From an uncultured Bacteroidales bacterium (GTDB taxonomy: Bacteria > Bacteroidota > Bacteroidia > Bacteroidales > UBA932): a DNA stretch of 64,000 nt. Positions 43,835 through 52,625 of the stretch are shown here, in pieces. The stretch covers positions 62,001 through 126,000 of the forward strand of contig CALUTW010000004.1 of assembly GCA_944323805.1 (NCBI GenBank). Reading direction: 5' to 3'. The translations under genes and the position numbers were made by a program. The first letter of the stretch is position 1. Each line of letters starts with the position of its first letter. The notes below the pieces were generated by a model. It ran no database searches. It was not told the origin of the DNA and saw nothing but the letters and a program-made list of their open reading frames with translations.

Positions 43835-45142
43835 TCATTCCTTTTCATTCCTGTCAGGATATGTGAACGGAAGGAACTTCGTCATCACAAAGACCGGTAT
43901 GACAGCCAGCAGCACCACCGTGAAGAAGAGCTTGTACCCTATGGCATCGCTGAGGAAACCGGACACTGCGCCAGTGACCATCACTGACAGGTTCATTATG
44001 CCGGAAGCAAAGGCATAGTGGGCCATCTGGTGCCTGCCCGGAGCCACCTGCTGCATCATGAACAGGGTAAGGCCGACAAATCCGAACCCGTATCCGAAAT
44101 ATTCCAGGACTATCCCGCCTCCGATAAGGAGCACGGACTCCGGCTGTGCCCAGGCCAGGAATGTATATACAAGGAACGGGATATTGAAGATGCATACAAG
44201 GGAAAACAACGCCTTGCGCAGTCCCAGATGCGCTATATAATAGCCTGCGAGAAGCGAACCGAGCACGAATGCCGCAGCTCCGAAAGAGCCGTAATAGATG
44301 CCTATCTGCTGTTCGCTGAGTCCCAGCCCTCCTGCAGCCCTGTCAGCCTTCAGGAAAAGAGGGACAATCTTTATCACGAATCCCTCCCCGAGACGGTAAA
44401 GGATAATGAATGCGATATAAAGCCAGATATGCTTCTTTGTGAAAAAGTCCCTGATTACCTCCGCCAGGTCAGCCATTATGTCTCTTGCGGACCTGCCTGC
44501 ATCAGGGGATGCCGCCTGGGTGGACGGGAGCGAAACCCTGTGCCACAGGCTAAGCAGCACAAGTATCGCACAGCATGAAATCATGATGACTGTCCATGCC
44601 GGCAGGGCGGCCTCCTGCGCCGTAGCCCCCACGGCCTCATAATGGTCTATGAGTATGCCGGCGATATAGACCAGCAGACCTGTAGCCATGAGCTTGGCGA
44701 GATTGTAGAATGCACCTTGCCACCCTATGTATTTTGCCTGGTCTGTCTTGCTGAGTTCAGCCATATAAAGTCCGTCAAGGGCAATATCATGGGTCGCTCC
44801 GCTGAGTGCTATCACGGCAAGAATCGCAATGGACACCGCGAAGAAATGGTCCATGTGCAGCGCAAGGGCCACAAGGCCGAATCCGACCCCGGAAATGAGC
44901 TGGGTTGTAACGACAAAGAATTTCTTGGTCTTGAACACCTCAAGGAACGGGCTCCACAGGAATTTTATCGTCCACGGGAACATTATCACAGATGTCCACA
45001 GGGCAATCTGGCTGTCTTCAATGCCGAGCCCCTTGAACATCAGCACACATACCATGTTCAATACCACGAACGGCATACCCATGGCGAAGTATGCGCTCGG
45101 GACCCATCTCAAGGGTGAAAGTCGTTTGCTTCTGTCTGACAT
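43835..45142 (-). CDS. MFS transporter, AmpG/SLC33-like, probable disaccharide importer
   Basis: Inner-membrane protein of 435 aa with about 12 hydrophobic helices: SAYFAMGMPFVVLNMVCVLM, TIKFLWSPFLEVFKTKKFFV, DIALDGLYMAELSKTDQAKY, YRLGEGFVIKIVPLFLKADR, FGYGFGFVGLTLFMMQQVAP. The DxALDGLY and SPFLE motifs match the AmpG-like MFS group that imports GlcNAc-containing sugars. Position between GH97 (22 nt) and GH130 (72 nt) suggests it passes Man-GlcNAc from periplasm to cytosol. Start at 45142 (MSDRSKR); the upstream-open frame to 45193 would overlap GH97. Confidence 0.85.
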   Translation of the reverse strand: MSDRSKRLSPLRWVPSAYFAMGMPFVVLNMVCVLMFKGLGIEDSQIALWTSVIMFPWTIKFLWSPFLEVFKTKKFFVVTTQLISGVGFGLVALALHMDHFFAVSIAILAVIALSGATHDIALDGLYMAELSKTDQAKYIGWQGAFYNLAKLMATGLLVYIAGILIDHYEAVGATAQEAALPAWTVIMISCCAILVLLSLWHRVSLPSTQAASPDAGRSARDIMADLAEVIRDFFTKKHIWLYIAFIILYRLGEGFVIKIVPLFLKADRAAGGLGLSEQQIGIYYGSFGAAAFVLGSLLAGYYIAHLGLRKALFSLVCIFNIPFLVYTFLAWAQPESVLLIGGGIVLEYFGYGFGFVGLTLFMMQQVAPGRHQMAHYAFASGIMNLSVMVTGAVSGFLSDAIGYKLFFTVVLLAVIPVFVMTKFLPFTYPDRNEKE

Positions 45143-45164
45143 GTCTTCTGTGTTTTCCTTAAGG

Positions 45165-47225
45165 TCAAATCCTGTCTGCTTCCGTACCGGCATGCGGGGT
45201 GTCCGGACTGAACACTATTGCCTGTCCGCCGTCCCCGGCCATCCGGATATCCATGGAATCCGAAGAGGTCACGGTCCTGGAGAATATCCTGAAGGCCCGC
45301 TTGTCCGGAGCCATGGTGCCGTCCGGCTGCAGCACCTCCGGGGCTTCGGGCTCGTCTGCATAGATGTCCGCCCTGTATGTCACGCCCGGCTCGAGGAAGT
45401 CAAGGGAGACCGTCACAGTACGGGCCTCGCTGTCAGTGCCCGCCCCGACAAAGAACCTGTCCCCTGCGCGACGGGCGACAACTATATAGTCCCCGATCTC
45501 TCCGGCAAGGGCCCTGGACCAGTCGCAGTCGGCGTCAAAGTCCCGGAAAAACCGGAATGCAGGATGCCCTTCATAATTTTCAATGAGATCGGCAGCCATC
45601 TGGAGAGGGGAATACAGGATTACCCAGTTGGCAATCTGACGGGCAATGGTCGTCTTGATATAGCATTGCGAATTGTCCCCGTTCCATTCCTCCCGTCCTG
45701 GAAAGGATGATGCTGTCTCATAATATATGTCGAAGATGCCGGGAGTATAATCCATCGGGCCGGAAAGCAGCCGGACAAACGGTATTGTACAGAGATATTC
45801 AGAGGTATTGCCCGCGCTCCAGGCATTCCATTCCATGCCCTTGGCCCCTTCCCTTGTCATCATGTTCGGCCATGTCCTGCGGATGCCCGTCTCCTTTATC
45901 GGTTCGTGCACATCCAGCATTATCTGATGTGCTGCGGCGGCCTCCACCACTTTCTGATAATGCTGCACCGCCCTCTGGGAATGGTGCCTGATATTGCCGG
46001 GCATACCGCCTGCATATCCTGTCTTTACCACATGCACCCCGAGCGATGCGTATCCGGCAAAGGCGGTATCCAGTGCAGCCTCATATTCGAAGATGCTGCC
46101 GCCCGTCTCGTTGTGCATCCACAGGGACACACCCTTTTCCGCAGCATATTCCGCCACCATCTCAAGATCGAAATCCGGATAAGGCTCGATATAATTGAAA
46201 TGCTGCCTGCCGCCCCAGCTTTCCCATCCTTTGTTCCAGCCCTCGAAAAGGACGCCTTCGATATTGTTCTCCGCGGCAAAATCGATATGTCTCAATGCGT
46301 TTTCAGTAGTAGCCCCATGACGGCTGTCGCAGGTCCAGGTATGCGTGCCGAGATGCATTCCCCACCATACACCGACATATTTCTGAGGCTGAATCCATGA
46401 GACGTCCTCTATTGCACACGGGTCGTTGAGATTGAGTATCAGAGAAGAATTTATCAGGCCCACAGCATCCGGGGCAATCTGCAGACTCCTCCACGGGGTC
46501 CTGAACACTCCGGGCACTCTGGCCTTGTATCCCTCCGGCATAGGTGCAAGCTCCGTCCTGAACGACAGGGAATCGCATCTGTAGAGATTCATTTCCGGGA
46601 AATCATACAGTGCAGCCTCATGTATGCTGCCGTACATATCGCCGATACGGAATGTAAACGGGGTATTGGCCGTCTCCACCATACTTACCGGAAGCTCCCG
46701 GGTGTCGAGTTCATATGTCTCGAAATTGCCGGGAATCGACCACGACATCCCGTCTTCCGCAAAACGGAAACGGGTATTCTCGGCAGTCACAGTCAGGGAG
46801 TCGCATCCTGTCTCATACTCATATCGGAATCCGAGCCCGTCATCAAAGACCCTGAGCCTCAATGTCAGCCGCACACCGTCAGGATTCGTCAGCAGCACCG
46901 CCGTCTCCCTGTGGTTGTCCCTCACGGTCCTGTTCTCCCCCCAGGGCTGGGTCCATGTAAGGTCCGTCCTGCTACGGGACACATCGGCTATGCTGAACCC
47001 GTGAGAAAGGACAGCCTCGTCTGCTTCCAGGCCGGAAGATTCAATGCTGATCAGCTCCTTTCCGGATACAGCAACCGACAGGACCGGTGTCCCGCAACTG
47101 TCAAGCATGATCCCGACCTTGATATTTCCGTCTGGAGAAGAAGTGGATACATCTGCCGAGCAGGCACATACCGCTGTCATGACTGCCGCGACAGAGACGG
47201 CACACGGGATTGTCATCAGTTTCAT
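45165..47225 (-). CDS. GH97 family glycoside hydrolase, predicted inverting alpha-glucosidase type
   Basis: Exported protein of 686 aa; signal ends AVMTAVCACSADV, possibly a lipoprotein (Cys 20 or 22). The N-terminal beta-sandwich (about 25-280) has GNIKVGIMLDSCGTPVLSVA and TRFRFAEDGMSWSIPGNFET; the TIM barrel (about 290-570) has WWGMHLGTHTWTCDSRHGAT, VLFEGWNKGWESWGG, IMLDVHEPIKETGIRRTWPN and REGAKGMEWNAWSAGNT. In retaining GH97 an Asp nucleophile sits after the strand that here reads HVVKTGYAG; it is absent, as expected of inverting SusB-like members. It could remove the glucose cap of immature high-mannose glycans (inference). First gene after the terminator at 47,371. Confidence 0.88.
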   Translation of the reverse strand: MKLMTIPCAVSVAAVMTAVCACSADVSTSSPDGNIKVGIMLDSCGTPVLSVAVSGKELISIESSGLEADEAVLSHGFSIADVSRSRTDLTWTQPWGENRTVRDNHRETAVLLTNPDGVRLTLRLRVFDDGLGFRYEYETGCDSLTVTAENTRFRFAEDGMSWSIPGNFETYELDTRELPVSMVETANTPFTFRIGDMYGSIHEAALYDFPEMNLYRCDSLSFRTELAPMPEGYKARVPGVFRTPWRSLQIAPDAVGLINSSLILNLNDPCAIEDVSWIQPQKYVGVWWGMHLGTHTWTCDSRHGATTENALRHIDFAAENNIEGVLFEGWNKGWESWGGRQHFNYIEPYPDFDLEMVAEYAAEKGVSLWMHNETGGSIFEYEAALDTAFAGYASLGVHVVKTGYAGGMPGNIRHHSQRAVQHYQKVVEAAAAHQIMLDVHEPIKETGIRRTWPNMMTREGAKGMEWNAWSAGNTSEYLCTIPFVRLLSGPMDYTPGIFDIYYETASSFPGREEWNGDNSQCYIKTTIARQIANWVILYSPLQMAADLIENYEGHPAFRFFRDFDADCDWSRALAGEIGDYIVVARRAGDRFFVGAGTDSEARTVTVSLDFLEPGVTYRADIYADEPEAPEVLQPDGTMAPDKRAFRIFSRTVTSSDSMDIRMAGDGGQAIVFSPDTPHAGTEADRI

Positions 47226-47370
47226 GTTATCAAATTATCAGTTACAGTTGCCACAAATTGCATGTCTATATATGACACATAAAAACCATGTTAAGACCCC
47301 GAAAAGGTACGGATTTTTCTCCGGATTTGAAACACCCCGCGCCATAATCGGACGACAGGAATGCCATAGC

Positions 47371-47409
47371 AGATAAAAAGGGCATATCAGGTGTACCTGA
47401 CATACCCTT
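47371..47409 (-). terminator. Rho-independent terminator after the BACON-LamG gene
   Basis: Minus strand: stem AAGGGTATGTCAGG (47409-47396), loop of four, CCTGATATGCCCTT (47391-47378) with two G-U pairs, followed by TTTTATCT. It lies 23-61 nt past the stop of the BACON-LamG gene and separates the susC-to-BACON unit from GH97-GH92. The rest of the 206-nt gap (47226-47431) has no clear TAnnTTTG box for GH97. Confidence 0.75.
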
Positions 47410-47431
47410 GACAAAAATTATGTCCGGCCGG

Positions 47432-49363
47432 CTACGGAAGGCTGACACCCTGCCACAGGAAGCCGGACTGCCATGTGCCTCCGTTCAGGGTCTGTCCCTG
47501 AAGGTCGTTGCCGTTAGACGTATGGTCCTTGACGACATTGCCGTTTCCGTCATTGAACTTCCAGTAGGCCACAAGACCATCGGATGACGGGTCGACAGTG
47601 TACATATGGTTGCCGTCCTCAATGTCATATTCATCAAACACCTTGTTCCATATACGTACTTCAGCGAGTTTTCCATCGAAGCAATGTCCATTGTCAACAG
47701 AATAGCCAATCCAGAAGTTCCGGTTCTCTTCAGTCTCTGTCTCAGTATATGGAACAGCCAGTGTGACTGCCGGAAGAGTCTCGATATTATTATAATCATA
47801 ATCATATTCCGCCAGTTCTTTCCCTGAATGGACATAACAGTATATCCTGTCTTCAGGATCATAGGCTACAGCAAAGTGACACCACTGTCCCGGAGTAATC
47901 TCAAGTGAAGAACCATTAAGCGTAGACAGGGTGGCCGTCTCTACATCTTCCCACCAGTCATAGACGTTCTCGATGTATTTAATTTCAATTTCATTGTCCG
48001 GATTTACCCTTATCTCAAAAGTCCCGTTTATCCCGAATACAGAATAATATGAGCCTTCTGCCGGAGTAGAATCAAGGCATATGAGACCTTCAACCGTGAA
48101 TGCTTCCATACCGGTAAGGACTTCTGCATTATTCCATGACGGAGCATATGCACGTGACGAGGAGAAGTCTCCGGACATTGTGACAAGCGCAGGCCCTTTC
48201 TGTACCACTTCTACGACAAAAGATACCGGCTCTTCCCCTTCCGGAGCAGCTTTCTCCGAGAATGTAATCCTTCCCGTACGCTTTGCATCGGCTTCTCCGG
48301 CAGAGAAGATCTCCTTGTCTCCATCTTTCCTGACATATGACAGCCACGATGATGCATCCTGAGATATGGATATCTCATATTCGATGTTTGCCGTCACAGG
48401 TATTTCTGCGAGGCCTCCCGTACATTCCATCTCAATGGACTGCGTCTCCGTCTCAAGCATGGACTTCCTTGCCTGAAAGACCGTGAATCTGTCCGATGCG
48501 CTTCCTGCCATTACCTGGACCTCGGCACTCCTGTCGCCTTCAACCGTATTGGGAGACATGACGAAACATACAGTGGCCGCATTCTCCCCTTCTCCCTCAA
48601 TCGTAACCTCATGCTTCAGCCATCCGGAAGCTTCTTCCGGTATAACTACACGGATATCCCGGTAATTGATATCCGATATCACATTGACTTCAAACGTATG
48701 CGCAGAATATGATTTGGTAATATTCCTGTCTGAAACGATTTCTATGCTTGCCGCTCCATCGGTAGTCTGCACAATCTCAAACGGCACGGGACAGTCGCCT
48801 GCGGCAAATGTAAAAGCGGCAGTGCGCTCAGCTCCTGTTTCATTCGGGTCTACAGAGAATGACACCCTGTCTCCGTCCGAGCCTTTCCGCACTGACGGTT
48901 CTGCCCAGTCACAATCTCCGGACAACTCCCAGTCAACGGAACTCTTTACCTCGACTTCAATATTCCCGCCGTTCGCATCCAGCGATGTACTCTTCATCGA
49001 CAATGTCACATAGTCCGGCTCGGCACTGAATCCCTTAAGTGTAAGTTCAAGCTTTGCTGTCGCCTTTCCGGTCCTGAAGACGAATTCCGCAGTCTTCTGC
49101 TCCTCCGAATCATTCGCCTCAGCCTTGAACAGCACCTTATCGCCGTCCTTGCCCTTTAAAGCGGATGGAGACACCCATTCCGACTCTCCTTCCAGAGTCC
49201 AGTCTCCCGAACTCTTTACCACAACCTCGGCAGTACCGCCGTTACCGCTGAACACATTCTTTTCCGGGGCAATCGAGATTGAGTCTACAACGCCCTCCAT
49301 TTCTGTCTTGCTGCATGCTGCCAAGGCACAGAACGCAGCGAATATCGCTATAATCTTCTTCAT
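47432..49363 (-). CDS. Surface lipoprotein with four BACON-like domains and a C-terminal LamG domain
   Basis: 643 aa. Signal MKKIIAIFAAFCALAACSKTE with lipobox LAAC (Cys 17). Four beta-sandwich repeats of BACON type follow (about 28-112, 115-200, 205-300, 305-392); the first two share the pattern VEVKSSxDWxLxGxxxWxxPS. The C-terminal 240 residues are a concanavalin-like LamG domain (FTVEGLICLDSTP; WCHFAVAYDPEDRIYCYVHS; FWIGYSVDNGHCFDGKLAEV; VAYWKFNDGNGNVVKDHTSN). No catalytic motif, so probably a glycan-binding stalk. 15 nt after the GH18 gene; last gene before the terminator. Confidence 0.82.
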   Translation of the reverse strand: MKKIIAIFAAFCALAACSKTEMEGVVDSISIAPEKNVFSGNGGTAEVVVKSSGDWTLEGESEWVSPSALKGKDGDKVLFKAEANDSEEQKTAEFVFRTGKATAKLELTLKGFSAEPDYVTLSMKSTSLDANGGNIEVEVKSSVDWELSGDCDWAEPSVRKGSDGDRVSFSVDPNETGAERTAAFTFAAGDCPVPFEIVQTTDGAASIEIVSDRNITKSYSAHTFEVNVISDINYRDIRVVIPEEASGWLKHEVTIEGEGENAATVCFVMSPNTVEGDRSAEVQVMAGSASDRFTVFQARKSMLETETQSIEMECTGGLAEIPVTANIEYEISISQDASSWLSYVRKDGDKEIFSAGEADAKRTGRITFSEKAAPEGEEPVSFVVEVVQKGPALVTMSGDFSSSRAYAPSWNNAEVLTGMEAFTVEGLICLDSTPAEGSYYSVFGINGTFEIRVNPDNEIEIKYIENVYDWWEDVETATLSTLNGSSLEITPGQWCHFAVAYDPEDRIYCYVHSGKELAEYDYDYNNIETLPAVTLAVPYTETETEENRNFWIGYSVDNGHCFDGKLAEVRIWNKVFDEYDIEDGNHMYTVDPSSDGLVAYWKFNDGNGNVVKDHTSNGNDLQGQTLNGGTWQSGFLWQGVSLP

Positions 49364-49378
49364 ATCTCAGTTAATTTA

Positions 49379-51340
49379 TCAATAGGTATATCTGGCTGAA
49401 TCGTATGCACCGTTACTGTTGTATTTCTTGTAGTACCCTGTCGGAGCAAGAAGTTCCTGTCCATAGAATCCCCTTGCGGCAGCCTGCATCATGCTTAATC
49501 CGCAGGACTTGTCCTTATTGTAGATAGGGGATTCAGGATTCGGGTCAAAGGCATACCACATTACCCAACCGTATCCAGCCTCTTTTATGGCTTTTGCACT
49601 GTTTTCAGTTATGGATCCTGTCTCTTGATCGCACTCGACGGACATGCCGCTGCACTGCTTCATCGTCATTCCCGGGGCATCATCAGGACTGGTGGATCTG
49701 TTATAGTCCCCTACCCAGAAATCCACGAACTGCCCTGGCATATATTCGATGCCGGTATCAAGATCCTTGACGCTGACAAGTTTACGCAGATTACCCATCC
49801 TATAGATTGATACCTCCGTAGGCCATGAGCATTCTTCAGACATGGCTTTCTTGAGTTCATAACACAGCCGGCAGCCGGCCTCCGCACCTTCTATGCCGAA
49901 CCATTTGTTGTTCTCAAGAGGAGACAGGGAATATTCATCGTCAAGGTTGACTCCGTCAAGCCGGTATTCCCTGACAGCCATGGCAACCTCCCTTGCCCAT
50001 TCCTGTGCACCCCAATCCGATAGCTGGCAGAGACCTGCAGCATCATGATTACCGAGAAGACCGAGATACACCTTGATACCTTTTTCCCTCAACGGCTGCA
50101 GATATGTATCCGTATTGTCGAGCAGCGCCTGGACATTAGGGTTGTTGTAAAGATATACCCTGTCTTCAGCCATATTATAATTGATATTTGCCGCAAACAG
50201 GACTACTGCATCAAAGAACTGTGTCCCGTCTTCAAGCACATATTCAAGGGCATTGAGAGGATTCGTGTCATTGACTGCAACATAGTAAAGGTTCTTGACC
50301 TGCTTTGGATCCTGGTAGGTATAGACGTAATTTACCCTTTTTGTTGCAGAAGTCACACTGGCATTGTCGATTGCCTTGACACATACAGGGATGAGATAGG
50401 ACATGTCCATGGCAAGGCCAGATGTCCCGTCTATCGTCATCTGTATCTTTCCCGAAAGTTCTCCGGCAGGGACAGTAATGACCCCGTCTTCAGAGAATGT
50501 CACATTCTGCGCCGGGAAAAGATACAGCGATGCTGAATTAATATAGTTGTACTCTGCAAGATATTCGGCATCGACATACACCTCTACGGATACATCCTCA
50601 GCGGCAGGCTCGTCCAATGTAAAGACAATCTCTGCGGTGCTTGTCTGGGCCTTGGTTACGATGATATTCACAGGATCATCCCCCGATGCATCTGACAGCC
50701 TGCCCGGCACTCCGTCAGAAAGCCCGGGGTCTCCAGATGATTCATGAGTCTGGGAAACAGGTATGGACACTGTCTGCGCCTTTTCCGCCATGATATCGAC
50801 AAATCCGGAACGGTCCACTCCTGTCGTGTTGTCTGTTGCAGTCAAGGTCAACGTATTTCCGTCCTTGACAGCATTGACCCATTCAGGCACCTCATATGTC
50901 CATTCAGCCACATTTGTCTCAACAGTAAGCACAGCCTCTGTAACCGAGGAAGAAAAGACTATCGGATCCATCGGCGTGACACTTATGGCCCACTCGTCCC
51001 CGGTAAGTTCATTCTGGGAGACACCGATTATCACATCTTCCGCATTTCCTGCAGAAATGACAAGGGATCCTGAACGCGACTTCAGCGACACATTATCCTT
51101 CACATTGACCGTCAGGCTGTTACCTTTAACCGAAGTCAGTATCCATTCTGTCGCCTCGACTTTCCATGATGCTGCATTTGTATTGATAGTCAATACCCTG
51201 GCTTCGTTTCTTGTGGCATTGAAAGTGATGTCCGAAGACGGGGTCACTTCAAGTGTTTCCTGCATCTCCTCCTTTTTGCAGGAGATTACAGCGGCAGACA
51301 GCATAAGCATGCCTGCAAATAATCTTAGAATCTTTTTCAT
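49379..51340 (-). CDS. Surface GH18 endo-beta-N-acetylglucosaminidase with BACON and DUF1735 modules
   Basis: 653 aa lipoprotein (signal ending AAVISCKKEE, Cys 21). Two BACON domains (about 35-200) with DUF1735 (about 225-345; IIVTKAQTSTAEIVFTLDEP, VTFSEDGVITVPAGELSGKI), then a GH18 barrel (about 355-635): LYYVAVNDTNPLNALEY, GIKVYLGLLGNHDAAGL, the catalytic strand YRLDGVNLDDEYS with the acid Glu and its helper Asp two residues before, and AIKEAGYGWVMWYAFDPN. The family (EndoH-like GH18) cuts between the two core GlcNAc of N-glycans. Start at 51340 gives the signal peptide; the frame is open to 51370. Confidence 0.88.
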   Translation of the reverse strand: MKKILRLFAGMLMLSAAVISCKKEEMQETLEVTPSSDITFNATRNEARVLTINTNAASWKVEATEWILTSVKGNSLTVNVKDNVSLKSRSGSLVISAGNAEDVIIGVSQNELTGDEWAISVTPMDPIVFSSSVTEAVLTVETNVAEWTYEVPEWVNAVKDGNTLTLTATDNTTGVDRSGFVDIMAEKAQTVSIPVSQTHESSGDPGLSDGVPGRLSDASGDDPVNIIVTKAQTSTAEIVFTLDEPAAEDVSVEVYVDAEYLAEYNYINSASLYLFPAQNVTFSEDGVITVPAGELSGKIQMTIDGTSGLAMDMSYLIPVCVKAIDNASVTSATKRVNYVYTYQDPKQVKNLYYVAVNDTNPLNALEYVLEDGTQFFDAVVLFAANINYNMAEDRVYLYNNPNVQALLDNTDTYLQPLREKGIKVYLGLLGNHDAAGLCQLSDWGAQEWAREVAMAVREYRLDGVNLDDEYSLSPLENNKWFGIEGAEAGCRLCYELKKAMSEECSWPTEVSIYRMGNLRKLVSVKDLDTGIEYMPGQFVDFWVGDYNRSTSPDDAPGMTMKQCSGMSVECDQETGSITENSAKAIKEAGYGWVMWYAFDPNPESPIYNKDKSCGLSMMQAAARGFYGQELLAPTGYYKKYNSNGAYDSARYTY

Positions 51341-51384
51341 AAAAAATGTGTCATTAATTATCATGTTCAATCCTATCCATTTCC

Positions 51385-52623
51385 CTATTTTTCAGGCAGC
51401 GATACATTTCTCCACACTATATCGCTGGCAGCAGTCAGGTCATTCCCGTACATGGAATAATCCTTGACGGTCTTTCCTGTCCCGTCACAGAATTTCCAGT
51501 AGGCAACCAGGCTTTCTTCCGTCTCAGGATCCTGGATCTTGTAGAAATGATTGTCTGCATTGATTTCATCTGCCGTAAGCACCCTGTTCCAAAGGCGCAG
51601 CTCAGCCATATGGCCATTGAAAGAACGGCTCTTGTCATATGAATACCCCACCCAGAAACATCTTGGCTTATCATCGGCCTCATCGGAATGCGGCACCTGG
51701 AAATTTACGGATGTCATGCTCACGTTACCTCCGGAGACATCCTTTGTCCCTTTCAGGGAGCCGTCAAGATACAATGTTATCAGGCCATGGTCGAAAGTCA
51801 CGGCAATATGGTACCATCTGTCCGTCTTCAGCTGCAATGTTGCGTCGGACAGGGATTCCCTGTACACGGTATTGGCCTCTGTATCTTTCCTGGCAACCGC
51901 TATCTGCAGCTGGTTCTTGGGGATGGCAGTATCCCCGACCCTTATGAGAAAGCAGTCCTCTATACCCATTATGGTATGCACTGAACTTTCATTGGTAAAG
52001 GCCATGCCTTTCACAAGTGCCTCCATCGTAAATTCCGCCATATCGGATACCTGAGCGAAACTGCCCCATTCGGGCCATGCGCAATTATCCTTCATGTCGG
52101 CGACGACATTGACAAGGGATGCTTCCCTGATGACAAAGTACATTGTTCTGGCACTCTCAAGTATACCCATCCCGGACGCGGACTCTATAGTGACCGGATA
52201 GACATAGCTTGTCGAATAGTCCAGGTCGCCAAGTCCTGTGAAATCGAAGGCCAGAGGCTCGCTCTGCATATTCCCGGCAGCAATCACTGCGGTCATCCTG
52301 TCAGTGATGCACTTGTCCGACGGCAGAAGCTCGGCATCTTCATCATAATATGCCAGCCGGTACCTTTCAAGGAGTTCCGGAGCATGTCGGAACACTACAT
52401 TTATATCCGAGTCCTCAGGGTCTGCCAGGGCAGCCACGATACTGGATGTCTTCTCAGTCTCATCCTCATCCAGCTGGACCCTGAGTTCTTCGGAGAACGA
52501 TGATGCCGAGATGAATACCTTGTTCTCGAACAGAAGGTTTCCTTCATCCTTGCTGCAGCCTGCGGCAACAAGAGCCATAGCAGAAACTGCTGCACATATA
52601 ATACAATATCTCATATCTGTCAT
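51385..52623 (-). CDS. Surface glycan-binding lipoprotein, DUF1735 plus LamG
   Basis: 412 aa. Lipoprotein signal (YCIICAAVSAMALVAAGCSK, lipobox AAGC). DUF1735 (about 28-180; VFISASSFSEELRVQLDEDE, ...STSYVYPVTIESASGMGILE) precedes a LamG/concanavalin domain (about 195-405; TMEALVKGMAFTNESSVHTI, WYHIAVTFDHGLITLYLDGS, FWVGYSYDKSRSFNGHMAEL, VAYWKFCDGTGKTVKDYSMY). The LamG tail is clearly homologous to that of the 47.4 kb protein, both ending VSLP. No hydrolase motif; a likely glycan-capturing partner of SusD. ATG 52614 (MRYCIIC) is an alternative start. 2 nt after the upstream gene. Confidence 0.83.
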   Translation of the reverse strand: MTDMRYCIICAAVSAMALVAAGCSKDEGNLLFENKVFISASSFSEELRVQLDEDETEKTSSIVAALADPEDSDINVVFRHAPELLERYRLAYYDEDAELLPSDKCITDRMTAVIAAGNMQSEPLAFDFTGLGDLDYSTSYVYPVTIESASGMGILESARTMYFVIREASLVNVVADMKDNCAWPEWGSFAQVSDMAEFTMEALVKGMAFTNESSVHTIMGIEDCFLIRVGDTAIPKNQLQIAVARKDTEANTVYRESLSDATLQLKTDRWYHIAVTFDHGLITLYLDGSLKGTKDVSGGNVSMTSVNFQVPHSDEADDKPRCFWVGYSYDKSRSFNGHMAELRLWNRVLTADEINADNHFYKIQDPETEESLVAYWKFCDGTGKTVKDYSMYGNDLTAASDIVWRNVSLPEK

Positions 52624-52625
52624 TT

